Shown here piece after piece: positions 38,930 to 47,356 of a stretch of DNA of 64,000 nt (positions within the stretch are counted from its first letter, which is position 1; every line of letters starts with the position of its first letter). Under the pieces are notes generated by a model. That model did not search any database, was not told the DNA's origin, and saw nothing but the letters and a program-made list of their open reading frames with translations. The position numbers were made by a program, and so were the translations under genes. The stretch is from Litchfieldella xinjiangensis (GTDB lineage: Bacteria > Pseudomonadota > Gammaproteobacteria > Pseudomonadales > Halomonadaceae). The stretch spans positions 1 through 64,000 of the forward strand of contig NZ_JPZL01000001.1 in NCBI RefSeq assembly GCF_000759345.1. The letters are read 5' to 3'.

Positions 38930-40543
38930 TCAAAGATGGCCGGGGTTGCGTAACTCGCGCTCTTCCACAGGCGGCGGCGTCCATTGATAGATCCAGGTTT
39001 CGGTCAGGGGCCGATCGCCTGCTCGTAGGTAAAGACGGATATTGATGGGATCCGTTCCGTCGTCGGGTGGCACGATATCGAACCGGGCCCGATACCCATC
39101 GATCTCTTCCAGTGGCCGCGCTGAGGTGATTTCGATACGGCCGGCGGAAGTTTCGATGACAGCCTCGACGTCCGTTTCATCATCCTCGAGCGGGAAGGGG
39201 CCTCCCTGGAAATCGACGACGAAGCGGCAGCTATAATACTCGCGCCGCTGACCGACGACGCCGCCTAGTCCCGTACGTGTATCCACGCAGTGGGCCAGAT
39301 TGTCGGTTTCTGGTGAGAATGGCGGCAATTCACGCCAATGGATGCGGTAGCCGTATAACAACTCCTCACCCGGCTCGACCGGTGTCTGGGGATTCCAGAA
39401 CGCCACGATATTGTCGAAGGTCTCGTCCAGGGTCGGGATCTCGACTAACTGTACGGCACCGCTCCCCCAGTCGCCTTTGGGCTCGATCCAGATGCTGGGT
39501 CGCTGGTCGTAATAGGCGCCGTCATCCTGGTAGTGATCGAACTCATGGTCGCGTTGCAACAACCCAAAGCCACGCGGATTCTGATCGTGGTAGGCATTGA
39601 AGCGAATCGACCGAGGATTGGTCAGGGGCCGCCAGAGCCACTCGCCGTGACCGGTATGCATCGACAGCCCATCAGAATCGTGTATCTCCGGTCGCCAATC
39701 GTAGTTCGCTTCCCGGTCGTTCTCGCCAATCATGTACATGCTGGTAAGAGGCGCAATGCCCAGGCGTTCGATGGGCTTGCGCGGATAGAGCGCCACGTCG
39801 ATATCCATCAGTACGCCGTCCGGCTGACTGATATCGAATCGATAGGCACCGGTGGTGCTGGGCGATTCGAGCAGGGCGTAAACCGTGACTACCTCTCCGC
39901 TGTCAGCGGGGCGCTCGAGCCAGAACTGGGTGAAATCGGGAAACTCCTCGGGGCGATCCATGGCCGTATCGATGGCCAGGCCCCGTGCCGATGCGCCGTA
40001 CTGAAGCGTTTTGCCGACCGCGCGGAAGTAGCTCGCGCCCAGGAAGGCGGCGACATCACGCTTCGGGTCCTCCTTTGGATGCAGACGAAACCCCGCAAAC
40101 CCCAGATCCTCGGGTAGCGTTTCACCATCGAGCCCCGACTTGCCATAGTCGAACAGGTCGGGGTCGTAGGCGATTTCACGTGCCTCGCCGTCGATCACCT
40201 CATGGATCTTGACCGGGGTCTTGAAATACAGCCCCAAGTGGAAAAGCTGGGCCTGGAAGGGTGAGTCAGGCTGCTCCTTCCATAAGGCGTGGTCGCGTTG
40301 ATAGGTGATCGACTGGTATTCATCCCAAGTGAGTTCCGCAACCTCGTCAGGCAACTCGTTTTCATGGGACTGGTGCGGTTGCGCCGACAGGTTTCTGGCC
40401 AACCCCTTCAACCAGGCATAGTCGAAGGACTGACGACTACCTCCGATGGTTCCCGTCTGGCTTTCGACGGCTGCTACCAGCGAAGAGAAAGGGAGGAACA
40501 AGCCGAGTGCGCTCGTACCTCTGAGAAAGTCACGTCGGTTCAT
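38930..40543 (-). CDS. opgD: Periplasmic glucan biosynthesis protein (OpgD/OpgG family)
   Basis: 537-aa exported protein for osmoregulated periplasmic glucan backbone structure. The N-terminus MNRRDFLRGTSALGLFLPFSSLVAA is a twin-arginine (Tat) signal, which favours OpgD over OpgG (Sec-exported in E. coli). Family motifs include SYFRAVGKTLQYGASARGLAID, LTSMYMIGEND and the C-terminal WIYQWTPPP. ATG at 40543 begins the Tat signal; an ATG 9 codons earlier is less likely. No opgH is nearby. Confidence 0.88.
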   Translation of the reverse strand: MNRRDFLRGTSALGLFLPFSSLVAAVESQTGTIGGSRQSFDYAWLKGLARNLSAQPHQSHENELPDEVAELTWDEYQSITYQRDHALWKEQPDSPFQAQLFHLGLYFKTPVKIHEVIDGEAREIAYDPDLFDYGKSGLDGETLPEDLGFAGFRLHPKEDPKRDVAAFLGASYFRAVGKTLQYGASARGLAIDTAMDRPEEFPDFTQFWLERPADSGEVVTVYALLESPSTTGAYRFDISQPDGVLMDIDVALYPRKPIERLGIAPLTSMYMIGENDREANYDWRPEIHDSDGLSMHTGHGEWLWRPLTNPRSIRFNAYHDQNPRGFGLLQRDHEFDHYQDDGAYYDQRPSIWIEPKGDWGSGAVQLVEIPTLDETFDNIVAFWNPQTPVEPGEELLYGYRIHWRELPPFSPETDNLAHCVDTRTGLGGVVGQRREYYSCRFVVDFQGGPFPLEDDETDVEAVIETSAGRIEITSARPLEEIDGYRARFDIVPPDDGTDPINIRLYLRAGDRPLTETWIYQWTPPPVEERELRNPGHL

Positions 40544-40844
40544 GGTGTCATTCCTGACGAATCGATTCATGTATCGAGGGTGAATCTGGTTGCAATGGCC
40601 TCCTTGGCCATGACAACGCTAAGGGAAACAGGCACGAAACGCCACACCGTGCTACGAATCCGATACGGGAAGGACTACTTATCAGGCATAAGATTGCTTG
40701 GGTACCGGTCCGGCGAGCTAGTGACGGCTAAAGGAGACTGTCATGTTATTTTTTGTTTGCTGATAAAAAATCCTGATCTGGATTAAGCGAATTGTCATTC
40801 TGTCTTGCTATAGTCAAAACTCAACCCGAGGCAGGAGGCCCGCC
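40544..40844 (+). other. Intergenic region with opgD promoter and start of the zinc-ribbon gene transcript
   Basis: A 301-bp gap between divergent genes. The left part should hold the opgD promoter and ribosome binding site (CAGGA before 40543). The right part holds an ANR/FNR-like site at 40773-40786 and a TATAGT -10 at 40809-40814. I see no gene in it. Confidence 0.6.
40773..40786 (+). promoter_or_regulatory. ANR/FNR-like site before the zinc-ribbon protein gene
   Basis: CTGATCTGGATTAA matches TTGAT-N4-ATCAA at 8 of 10 positions. A -10 TATAGT is at 40809-40814, predicting a start at about 40821, so the site centre lies at -41.5. The same geometry is found before ccpA in this window. Confidence 0.6.
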
Positions 40845-41144
40845 ATGTTGAATCGCTCCAGAGAATTATCATGTCCTCAGTGTGATGCCATCAATGCATG
40901 GACGGGTGAGCCGGCGCCGGATGACGCGCTTCACTGCACGGCCTGCTCGGCTTACATCACAAGCTATGACGATTATATTCGCGAAGCCGTACGTCGTGAG
41001 GTGAAGCGGTTGATGGATAGCTATCGCCGCCCCAGTCCCGCACGTGAGCTGGCGATTCTCAAACGGGTGCTGGCGCGGCCGACTCAGCCGTATTTACCGC
41101 ATGTCTTGTCTCGCCCCGGACAAGAAACTCAGGCGGACGCCTGA
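40845..41144 (+). CDS. Small zinc-ribbon protein of unknown function
   Basis: 99-aa protein. CPQCDAINAW at residues 10-19 and CTACSAYITSY near 33 form a four-cysteine zinc ribbon. The remainder is basic and helical (YIREAVRREVKRLMDSYRRP) and may bind nucleic acid. No named family is recognised. Its promoter carries an ANR/FNR-like site at -41.5, so expression under low oxygen is a testable idea. A 12-bp perfect hairpin follows. Confidence 0.75.
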   Translation: MLNRSRELSCPQCDAINAWTGEPAPDDALHCTACSAYITSYDDYIREAVRREVKRLMDSYRRPSPARELAILKRVLARPTQPYLPHVLSRPGQETQADA

Positions 41145-41169
41145 AGCGCAGACTTCCTTCATATTTCTC

Positions 41170-41199
41170 TCCGCCCGGCATTTTCCCATGCCGGGCGGA
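41170..41199 (+). terminator. Hairpin after the zinc-ribbon gene
   Basis: TCCGCCCGGCAT-tttccc-ATGCCGGGCGGA: a 12-bp perfect stem with a 6-base loop. The following T content is low, but the position just after the stop codon suits transcription termination. Confidence 0.7.
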
Positions 41200-41293
41200 T
41201 CTGTATTGGGGCTTTAAAGCGACTACTCTTTTTATCTGGGCCGTACCGAACAGGTTTATCTTCTATGTTTTTTCGTCAACGCAAGGAGGATTC

Positions 41294-41509
41294 ATGGCCA
41301 AGCGTTTCAAGGTGGGTGACCATGTGCAGTGGAACTCTGAGGCGGGCATGGTCAGCGGGCATATAACCCGCGTGCATACCGAGGATGCTGAATATAAAGG
41401 GCATAAACGTCGGGCGAGTGAGGACGAGCCGCAGTACGAAATCAAGAGCGACAAAACCGATCACATAGCCATGCACAAGGATTCGGCGTTGACGAAGGTC
41501 GATGACTGA
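41294..41509 (+). CDS. DUF2945 (HVA1, TUDOR-like) family protein
   Basis: 71-aa protein beginning KRFKVGDHVQWNSEAGMVSGHITRVHTED. This is the hallmark of the DUF2945/HVA1 family, a small beta-barrel of unknown function common in bacteria under osmotic or other stress. The end (QYEIKSDKTDHIAMHKDSAL) also fits. AAGGAGG lies 6 bases before the ATG. Monocistronic, followed by a GCCCC/GGGGC hairpin near 41539-41561. Confidence 0.85.
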   Translation: MAKRFKVGDHVQWNSEAGMVSGHITRVHTEDAEYKGHKRRASEDEPQYEIKSDKTDHIAMHKDSALTKVDD

Positions 41510-41581
41510 GCGAGCCCGATAGCCAGGCTCGATGATAATGCCCCGTAGGTTTGGTGGGGCGTTTCCGCATATCGCTCTGTA

Positions 41582-41788
41582 CTAGGGAGTATTATCCGTG
41601 CGATCGCCCGGGGTGCGGTTCGGAGCCTGACCGGTTGTATCGCCCGGGGTTCGGCTCGGAGCCTGGCCGTTGGTTCGGCTCCCGGATGGTTGATTTGACT
41701 TATAGCTTTTCCATTTTTCCTTCACCTTGTTACGGTTCTCGGGCTTTTTGAGCCATTTGGCAATCGCCATTCCTATCCATTTTTTCAT
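41582..41788 (-). CDS. Small basic KPENR-motif protein with tandem repeat tail
   Basis: 68-aa protein starting MKKWIGMAIAKWLKKPENRNKVKEKWKSYK, then a tail with two near-identical 12-residue units (GQAPSRTPGDTT, GQAPNRTPGDRT). The ATG at 41788 has an AAGGTGGG ribosome binding site. The N-terminal amphipathic helix resembles that of the neighbouring 67-aa protein (WLRKPENRELAERKVKEAW), so they appear to be paralogues. Function unknown. Confidence 0.6.
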   Translation of the reverse strand: MKKWIGMAIAKWLKKPENRNKVKEKWKSYKSNQPSGSRTNGQAPSRTPGDTTGQAPNRTPGDRTDNTP

Positions 41789-41835
41789 ACAGCCCACCTT
41801 TGCTGAGACCAATGACGTACCGAACGCGAGAGCGC

Positions 41836-42039
41836 CTACGGCTTACGTGTGTTTTCGTGCGGTGGTTCTTCCGTGTGCTGTGATCCGTTGGCGTGGTATG
41901 GGTCGAGGTCGTGTGGGCGTTCATCCTCCACGTTCATGACGCGGTTCCACGCTTCCTTGACCTTTCGCTCGGCTAGCTCGCGGTTTTCAGGCTTGCGTAG
42001 CCAGAACGCGCCGGCCGCCAGAAGGAGTAGACGTAGCAT
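41836..42039 (-). CDS. Small KPENR-motif protein, paralogue of its neighbour
   Basis: 67-aa protein with a hydrophobic N-terminus (LRLLLLAAGAFWL) that may be a membrane anchor or uncleaved signal. WLRKPENRELAERKVKEAWNRVMNV and an acidic/polar, histidine-containing tail follow. AAAAGGGG precedes the ATG. It lies just outside the integrated element. The shared KPENR helix links it to the gene at 41582-41788. Function unknown. Confidence 0.6.
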   Translation of the reverse strand: MLRLLLLAAGAFWLRKPENRELAERKVKEAWNRVMNVEDERPHDLDPYHANGSQHTEEPPHENTRKP

Positions 42040-42149
42040 TCGGGCCCCTTTTCGATTGGAGGTGAAGTCTAGGTATGGCTGCCAGCGGGCATTGGGTCAA
42101 GCGAGGCGTGCTGCGAATACGTATATCCGTTTAGCCAAACGAGGGGCAT

Positions 42150-42191
42150 AAAAAAACCGCCACCCGGCATGACCCGTAAGTGGCGGTTTTT
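42150..42191 (-). terminator. tRNA-Pro terminator copy at the left element boundary
   Basis: On the minus strand: a 9-bp stem GTGGCGGTT complement pair (AACCGCCAC 42155-42163 with GTGGCGGTT 42180-42188) followed by a U-run. It sits downstream of the displaced tRNA 3' fragment. A close copy with a few differences lies at 54726-54766 beside the intact tRNA. Confidence 0.7.
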
Positions 42192-42195
42192 GTGG

Positions 42196-42247
42196 TGTTC
42201 GTGGTCGGAGCGACAGGATTCGAACCTGCGACCTCTGCAACCCCATT
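42196..42247. repeat. attL: 52-bp direct repeat, 3' part of tRNA-Pro
   Basis: Identical over 52 bases to 54772-54823. It contains the 3' 46 nt of tRNA-Pro (from the anticodon loop to CCA) plus 6 bases beyond. After base 42247 it diverges into AT-rich sequence, so this is a displaced tRNA 3' end left by integration, not a functional tRNA. Confidence 0.9.
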
Positions 42248-42378
42248 CCAGAATTATAACAACAATGAGAGACAAGCAGAAACCAGGAGGTCGGAATAAG
42301 CGTATGATTTTAAACGGAATGAGAAAATAAAAGGGTTCCTGGTTGTTCCTGGTGATAGCTTGTTATAAATTCATCTTG

Positions 42379-42396
42379 TCACCTATGTGTCACCTG
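42379..42396. repeat. Left copy of an 18-bp end repeat (possible integrase arm site)
   Basis: GTCACCTATGTGTCACCT, itself two GTCACCT units 4 bases apart. The identical 18 bases occur at 54694-54711 near the right end, and a partial inverted version (CACATAGGTGCGTGACACC) at 52069-52087. Placement just inside both att repeats fits arm-type binding sites of a tyrosine recombinase. Confidence 0.55.
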
Positions 42397-42408
42397 GCGG
42401 AGGGCGGG

Positions 42409-43728
42409 ATGGTGGGACTAACGAAGCTGAAGCTAACCGAGAAAGTGCTGAAGAATCTGCTAAAAGAGAATAGTACCGGTGACGTATGGGATACAGAGCT
42501 AAGTGGTTTCCATGTACGTCCTGGCAGGACTGGAGTTTCGTTCCGCTTACATTATAGAACGAAAACTGGCAAGCGAAGGGTCCTAACTATTGGCCAATAT
42601 GGCCAATTAACATGCGCGGAAGGCCGTGATCTTGCCAAGGAGGCGTTGGCGGTCATCGCTCAGGGCGGTGATCCTGTAGGCTTGCTTGTAGAAGCCCGTG
42701 TAGAAGCAAAGAGACAGCAGGCGCAAACCCTAAGGGCATACTTAGAGGGCCCGTATTCTGCTTACCAAAAGCGAAAAAAAGATGGCAATGGAACATTAAG
42801 AAGAATTCAAAAAGATTTCTCTACTTGGCTTGATAGGTCTATGGGGAGTTTAAATAGAGCGGACGTTGAAAAGTGGCAGACAGCGCAAGAAGCTAGAGAA
42901 GAACCGAGATCATTTGAAACGATGAAGCGATCTTACGATGCTTTGCATGCGATGCTAGTTCATGCGGCAGAAAGGAAAGTTATTGATTCAAACCCGCTGA
43001 AAAATATTAAATTGCAGCGTCCAGCATTGAACTACGATGAATTGGCAGAACAATCAAGTCAACGAAGATTCCTGAGCGACGAAGAGGTAAGAAACCTTTT
43101 TTCAGGTATTGAACAGTACCAAGAGTTAAAGCGCGCGGAACGGAAGCGAAGCAGAAGTCATGGCAAAGGGTATCTCCCCTCTTTAGACGATGTAGATTTC
43201 ACTGATCACGTGAAGCCGTGGCTCTTGGTTATGTATTACACTGGATTTCGTCCAGGAGATATAGCTGGCCTGAGGTGGGAGCATATTGACTTTGAACGTG
43301 GAATAGTACGAAAAATTATAGAGAAAACCGCACACCATAACCCGGCACCTATGACATTTCCTCTTTCACATCCTGCTATAGACATCCTAGCACGATGGCA
43401 CAAGCAAACGCATGAGCCTAGTATTGGCTATGTCTTTCCATCGCACCGCACCGGAAAGCGTATGGACCGAACTGCGATGCAGAAACCCTGGGAAAAAATA
43501 CGAGCCATTGCGGGTCTGCCGGATGACTTACTGATGTATAGTTTGCGGCATAATTTTGCAAGCCAACTTGTCATGGGAGGGGTAGATCTACTTACAGTAA
43601 GTAAACTAATGGCTCATAGAGATATTCAAACCACAGTTAGATACTATGCGCACCTATGTCCAGATCATGCAAGGGATGCGGTTGAGCTACTGGCTAATAA
43701 AGTCGGTAGGCTTGTATCGACTGGGTAA
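42409..43728 (+). CDS. int: Tyrosine recombinase (P4-type integrase)
   Basis: 439-aa integrase. The N-terminal arm-binding domain is of the DUF4102 type (LSGFHVRPGRTGVSFRLHYRTKTGKRRVLTIGQYGQLTCAEGRDLAKEAL). The catalytic domain carries R in TGFRPGDIAGLRW (about 280), HxxR-type LRHNFASQL (about 379, with H at R+1 and Y/S before) and the nucleophile in RYYAHL (about 410). ATG at 42409 has a GGAGGG ribosome binding site. It reads away from the left att repeat, as expected for the element's integrase. Confidence 0.92.
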   Translation: MVGLTKLKLTEKVLKNLLKENSTGDVWDTELSGFHVRPGRTGVSFRLHYRTKTGKRRVLTIGQYGQLTCAEGRDLAKEALAVIAQGGDPVGLLVEARVEAKRQQAQTLRAYLEGPYSAYQKRKKDGNGTLRRIQKDFSTWLDRSMGSLNRADVEKWQTAQEAREEPRSFETMKRSYDALHAMLVHAAERKVIDSNPLKNIKLQRPALNYDELAEQSSQRRFLSDEEVRNLFSGIEQYQELKRAERKRSRSHGKGYLPSLDDVDFTDHVKPWLLVMYYTGFRPGDIAGLRWEHIDFERGIVRKIIEKTAHHNPAPMTFPLSHPAIDILARWHKQTHEPSIGYVFPSHRTGKRMDRTAMQKPWEKIRAIAGLPDDLLMYSLRHNFASQLVMGGVDLLTVSKLMAHRDIQTTVRYYAHLCPDHARDAVELLANKVGRLVSTG

Positions 43729-43746
43729 ATTGTATAAGGAAAAAAA

Positions 43747-44556
43747 GTGGCCTTAAACCGACGGCTCATGAAGCTTAAAAAGTGGTATACGCTTGCTGAC
43801 GCATCAAAGAGACTCAGCTTAGAGTTCACTGAAGATGTGAGCACGCTTGATATATTGCAGTTGGCTTTGGAAGGTGAAATTAATTTAAGCATTCATCTTG
43901 GCGATTTTCCCGCTCTTAAAGTAGATGAAATTAGAGCCATAGAGACCGGAACAGTTCTGGTACAAATTGATGAACTACAACTCCCTGCGTCTATCTCTGA
44001 CCCTGTCCTCTCCGTAGGAACTGAAAAGTTATTTCTTAGTGGAATCTTCCACCTAGATACGAAATTTCAATGCATTAGCACGTTGTTGAAAAACACCATA
44101 CTCGGAAAGCCGGCTAGTAACGCAAAAGGAGGTTTCTGGTTGGTTTCTGACATACACAATAGCGAGAATGTTTATGTAGCTGCGGATATAGATGCTGACT
44201 TTGAATTTATCCCTAATTACAATGGACCTAAGCTAGAAGATGTAGTTATTATTAAGGAAGATATTGAGCAATTTATATATAACTCTTTTGCAAGCGAGGA
44301 GGAGCAAGTATCTGACTATGAAAGTACCAATCAAAAAGAAATTCGAAGAATTAATGAAGTTATGGGCGCTCTCATAGAAGCATATTATGAAAATAAACCA
44401 CCTAGATACAAAAAGTCTAACAACATGCCTAATATTTCAACAATCACTGAGGATATTTTAGTCAAAGCACAAGGCAGTTCGGGTAGATTAGGTAAAAGTA
44501 AAGTTAATAATTTATTGAGTGCGGCATGGAAAACTTGGGCAGCAATAAAAGGCTGA
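43747..44556 (+). CDS. Element cargo protein of unknown function
   Basis: 269-aa protein, GTG start 18 bp after the integrase stop (ATG at 43768 also possible), so probably in the same transcript. The N-terminus KKWYTLADASKRLS with DVSTLDILQLALEGEINLSIHL looks like a DNA-binding or adaptor module found in mobile elements. The C-terminus (ISTITEDILVKAQGSSGRLGKSKVNNLLSAAWKTWA) is basic. I cannot name the family. AT-rich codon use sets it apart from the host. Confidence 0.7.
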   Translation: MALNRRLMKLKKWYTLADASKRLSLEFTEDVSTLDILQLALEGEINLSIHLGDFPALKVDEIRAIETGTVLVQIDELQLPASISDPVLSVGTEKLFLSGIFHLDTKFQCISTLLKNTILGKPASNAKGGFWLVSDIHNSENVYVAADIDADFEFIPNYNGPKLEDVVIIKEDIEQFIYNSFASEEEQVSDYESTNQKEIRRINEVMGALIEAYYENKPPRYKKSNNMPNISTITEDILVKAQGSSGRLGKSKVNNLLSAAWKTWAAIKG

Positions 44557-44622
44557 AGAAATAAAGTCAAACTGGAAATATAAAACTATATTAAAGTGCG
44601 AATAATTTGGAGCCCCAGCAAA

Positions 44623-45222
44623 ATGAAGATACTTTATTGCTGTTTACTATTTTCTGGTTTATGGGGATCTCTAGCTATTGCTGAAGGTTTGCCCGGTGAA
44701 GATCAAACTATTCATTATATTGACCAGATGCTATACAAATATGGTTCTTGTAGATATTTAGATCAAAGCAGCGGGAGAAAGAGTGAGCGTTTCCTAACCG
44801 GTTTCGATCTAGAAGATGGCAAGGTGACCATACGCAGTCAGTATGAAGATGATTACGTAATCTACGATGGCAATACTCTTCATAAGAGGCATTTTGAAAG
44901 TAGCGTAATCGAAATTGAGAACCTTTCTAGTGTTGAACTGGAGGGCGCAGTAAACGAAATAGGGGAAGATGCACAAGGCTGTAAAACGTGGCTCATCTTA
45001 AAGTGCGAGGCTTCTGAGGATTGTATCGATATTCAATATAAAGACGAATCATACTATGATAGTAGAGTAAACGATGAAGGCCATATTACTGCTAGTATCA
45101 CCGTTTTGTCTCTTAAGTCTGATTTAGAAAAATCACAGAAAATAACTAGGGCTATGCAACACCTTTGGGAACTTCATAACCTTAATCTTGTGGACGCCAC
45201 ATTAAATGAGGAGCTTTTTTAA
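44623..45222 (+). CDS. Secreted or periplasmic cargo protein of unknown function
   Basis: 199-aa protein with a clear signal peptide (MKILYCCLLFSGLWGSLAIA, cleavage before EG). The start at 44623 is chosen for the signal peptide and an upstream GGAG; the frame opens 9 codons earlier. The mature part is acidic with four to five cysteines (SCRY, GCKTW, LKCEASEDC), compatible with disulphides in the periplasm. No family is recognised. A strong terminator follows. Confidence 0.65.
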   Translation: MKILYCCLLFSGLWGSLAIAEGLPGEDQTIHYIDQMLYKYGSCRYLDQSSGRKSERFLTGFDLEDGKVTIRSQYEDDYVIYDGNTLHKRHFESSVIEIENLSSVELEGAVNEIGEDAQGCKTWLILKCEASEDCIDIQYKDESYYDSRVNDEGHITASITVLSLKSDLEKSQKITRAMQHLWELHNLNLVDATLNEELF

Positions 45223-45282
45223 AACGAAAGTCGTTTAATGTCGGTAGTTTTAAGCAGAATGGTTCGTCAGAAACCAGATAGT

Positions 45283-45309
45283 GGCGCCTAGACAAGGCGC
45301 CTTTTTTAT
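45283..45309 (+). terminator. Rho-independent terminator
   Basis: GGCGCC-tagacaa-GGCGCC followed by six T. It ends the integrase and cargo transcript. Confidence 0.85.
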
Positions 45310-45540
45310 TTGGCGTGCCAAGGCCCGCTGAGTAGTGCTCTTTTTGACTGATCTTTCAGAAGGTGCTGCCATACGTTAAGGAGTGGGCCCAAAAAACTAC
45401 GGCCAAGCTTAGTACTCACTGAAGAAAAGAATAAGCGACGAAAGCTGGGCTAGAAAATTGGAAAGTGGAAATTCCATTTGGACCATTTGAAAAAGCCACT
45501 GTGGCAACGTTGAGGCATAGCAACCAAAGAGGATACAGCT
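45310..45540 (+). other. Intergenic region before the AlpA-like gene
   Basis: Together with the preceding terminator this makes a gap of about 320 bp without a gene. It likely holds the promoter of the AlpA-DUF3987 pair. A small inverted repeat (GGAAATTCC at about 45466-45474) is the only structure I see. Confidence 0.4.
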
Positions 45541-45861
45541 ATGCCTAAGATGAATGATACGCCTGCCATTATTCTTGACCAAGCCATTACAGCTTGGAAG
45601 TTGGGTATAAACCCTGACCTAATAGAATTACCAGAAAAAAGCGTCTTTCCTGGACTTATCCGCTGTTCCCCTTCAACCGCGAGAAAAAGCCGCGTAACAG
45701 GTACGTTGCTAGGCCGAAAAGCACCTAGGTTTGTCCGGCACGGTCGAAGCATACGCTATCGCCTTTCAGACATTTTCAACTGGATTAACGCAGGGTCAAC
45801 TTATAAATCCACAGCGGATGCTGCTCTAAGTAATCATGGGGTAATTACTAATGCAGAATAA
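45541..45861 (+). CDS. AlpA/excisionase-like DNA-binding protein
   Basis: 106-aa protein. The second half (STARKSRVTGTLLGRKAPRFVRHGRSIRYRLSDIFNWINAG) has the winged-HTH pattern of AlpA, Xis and MerR-like element regulators, where GPRF-x4-G-x5-Y-x3-DI-x2-W is conserved. In P4-like and PICI-type satellites such proteins activate excision or replication genes. It overlaps the following DUF3987 gene by 11 bp, so the two are coupled. Confidence 0.75.
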   Translation: MPKMNDTPAIILDQAITAWKLGINPDLIELPEKSVFPGLIRCSPSTARKSRVTGTLLGRKAPRFVRHGRSIRYRLSDIFNWINAGSTYKSTADAALSNHGVITNAE

Positions 45862-47356
45862 AAACTCTCAACTTGAGCTGCCTGGTTTGGAAAACGTGCT
45901 TTCATCGAATAATGAGTATTTAGGACGTCACCCTTACCCTGTAGAAGCTCTAGGTACAGTGCTTGGAGAAGCAGCGGTGCGGTTGCAATACTATGTGCAA
46001 GCGCCTTTAGGGCTCGCAGCACAATCTGTCCTAGCAGCTGCTGCTTTATCTGTCCAAGGAAAAATTGATGTTGTTCGAGGGCAGATTGGGCAAGGCCCAA
46101 CTTCGTTGTTTTGTTTAAGCATTGCTGAGTCAGGTGATCGAAAGTCTACGATTGATAAGCTAGCGTTACAACCTATTAGAGACTACGAACAAGCCAGGCA
46201 GGCCGAGATGCACAGTTTGTACGTAAAATACAAAGCTCAACTAGAGACCTGGAACACAACACGAAATGCTATTCTTAAGTCTTATAATAAAAAAATAGGG
46301 GGAGAGTTTAATCTAACTTGCCGAGATGACCTGCAAGCATCGCTATGCGATGTCGACTCAGATAAACCTGTAGAACCACGTAGGCCTAATATTACTTTTG
46401 AAGAGCCTACTTCGGAGGGTATATACAGGCATTTCTTGGAAGGAGAGCTGAGTGCTGGCTTATTTTCCGATGAAGCAATAAGCTTTTTCGGTGGCCATGG
46501 CATGACTGATGAAAGCCGTGGTCGAACTATCGCTATGCTAAGCAAGCTATGGGATGGTTCAGCTATTTCAAGAACCCGAGCAGCCCCAGGAGAGTCGGGT
46601 TTATTAGTTGGTCGACGCCTGTCTTCTCACTTAATGCTTCAGCCAATTGTCTCAGACAAAATATTTTCTGATTCGCTGTTGATGGGCCAGGGCTTTATGG
46701 CTCGCTTTTTAATAAGTCAAGACGATACGTTGGCCGGTACCAGATTTCTTCAAGGAAGAAATCTAAGTCTTGGCCCTTCTAATGATCCTTTTATTAATAA
46801 TTATTGGGAGGCTCTTGCTGGACTACTTAGGTACCCTACAGGAAATGATACTGAAACTGGCGTGCAATCGCCCAAGAAATCTTTGATCAAGGATGAGGCC
46901 TTTTTGCAATGGTGCATATTACATGATCGAATAGAACAACAGCTCGGTGATAATGGAAACTACGTAGGTATTAAACCTTTTGCGAGTAAGGCGGCAGAAA
47001 ATATGGCAAGAATCGCGTCTATACTTTCTATGGTAGAAGGCTATGAACATCCTACAATAGAGCATATAAAAAGGTCTGGTATAATAATGGACTATTATTT
47101 AAGAGGATTGTTGAAAAACAGTGCGACATCAGAAAAAAACAAGGAAGAAGAATTGCTCAATGACCTATATCAGTGGATAAAAGGTAATGGGGGCTACTTA
47201 CATTGTGATAGCTTCAAGCTTTTGCCTAGAAAGTATAGAAATGCGCAGATAACGAGACAGCTTCTTGATATGCTTGTCTCTCAAGGCTGTATCTCGATTG
47301 ATTCATTTAATAAGAAAGGAGCACCAACGTCCTGGAAGGGCATGAACCAACACTAA
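45851..47356 (+). CDS. DUF3987 (YfjI-like) replication-associated protein
   Basis: 501-aa protein matching the DUF3987/YfjI family, common in integrative elements and P4-like satellites. Markers are GLAAQSVLAAAALSVQG, a P-loop-like SIAESGDRKST near residue 92-99, EEPTSEGIYRHFLEG, GLFSDEAISFFGGHGM and LMLQPIVSDKIFSD. A helicase or primase-associated role is suspected for the family, not proven. The iteron region begins directly after its stop codon, consistent with a replication module. Confidence 0.8.
   Translation: MQNKNSQLELPGLENVLSSNNEYLGRHPYPVEALGTVLGEAAVRLQYYVQAPLGLAAQSVLAAAALSVQGKIDVVRGQIGQGPTSLFCLSIAESGDRKSTIDKLALQPIRDYEQARQAEMHSLYVKYKAQLETWNTTRNAILKSYNKKIGGEFNLTCRDDLQASLCDVDSDKPVEPRRPNITFEEPTSEGIYRHFLEGELSAGLFSDEAISFFGGHGMTDESRGRTIAMLSKLWDGSAISRTRAAPGESGLLVGRRLSSHLMLQPIVSDKIFSDSLLMGQGFMARFLISQDDTLAGTRFLQGRNLSLGPSNDPFINNYWEALAGLLRYPTGNDTETGVQSPKKSLIKDEAFLQWCILHDRIEQQLGDNGNYVGIKPFASKAAENMARIASILSMVEGYEHPTIEHIKRSGIIMDYYLRGLLKNSATSEKNKEEELLNDLYQWIKGNGGYLHCDSFKLLPRKYRNAQITRQLLDMLVSQGCISIDSFNKKGAPTSWKGMNQH

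Noticed and set aside
42196-42247. tRNA-like sequence at the left element end
   Set aside because: Only the 3' part from the anticodon loop to CCA is present, followed by unrelated AT-rich sequence. It is an att remnant, not a tRNA gene.
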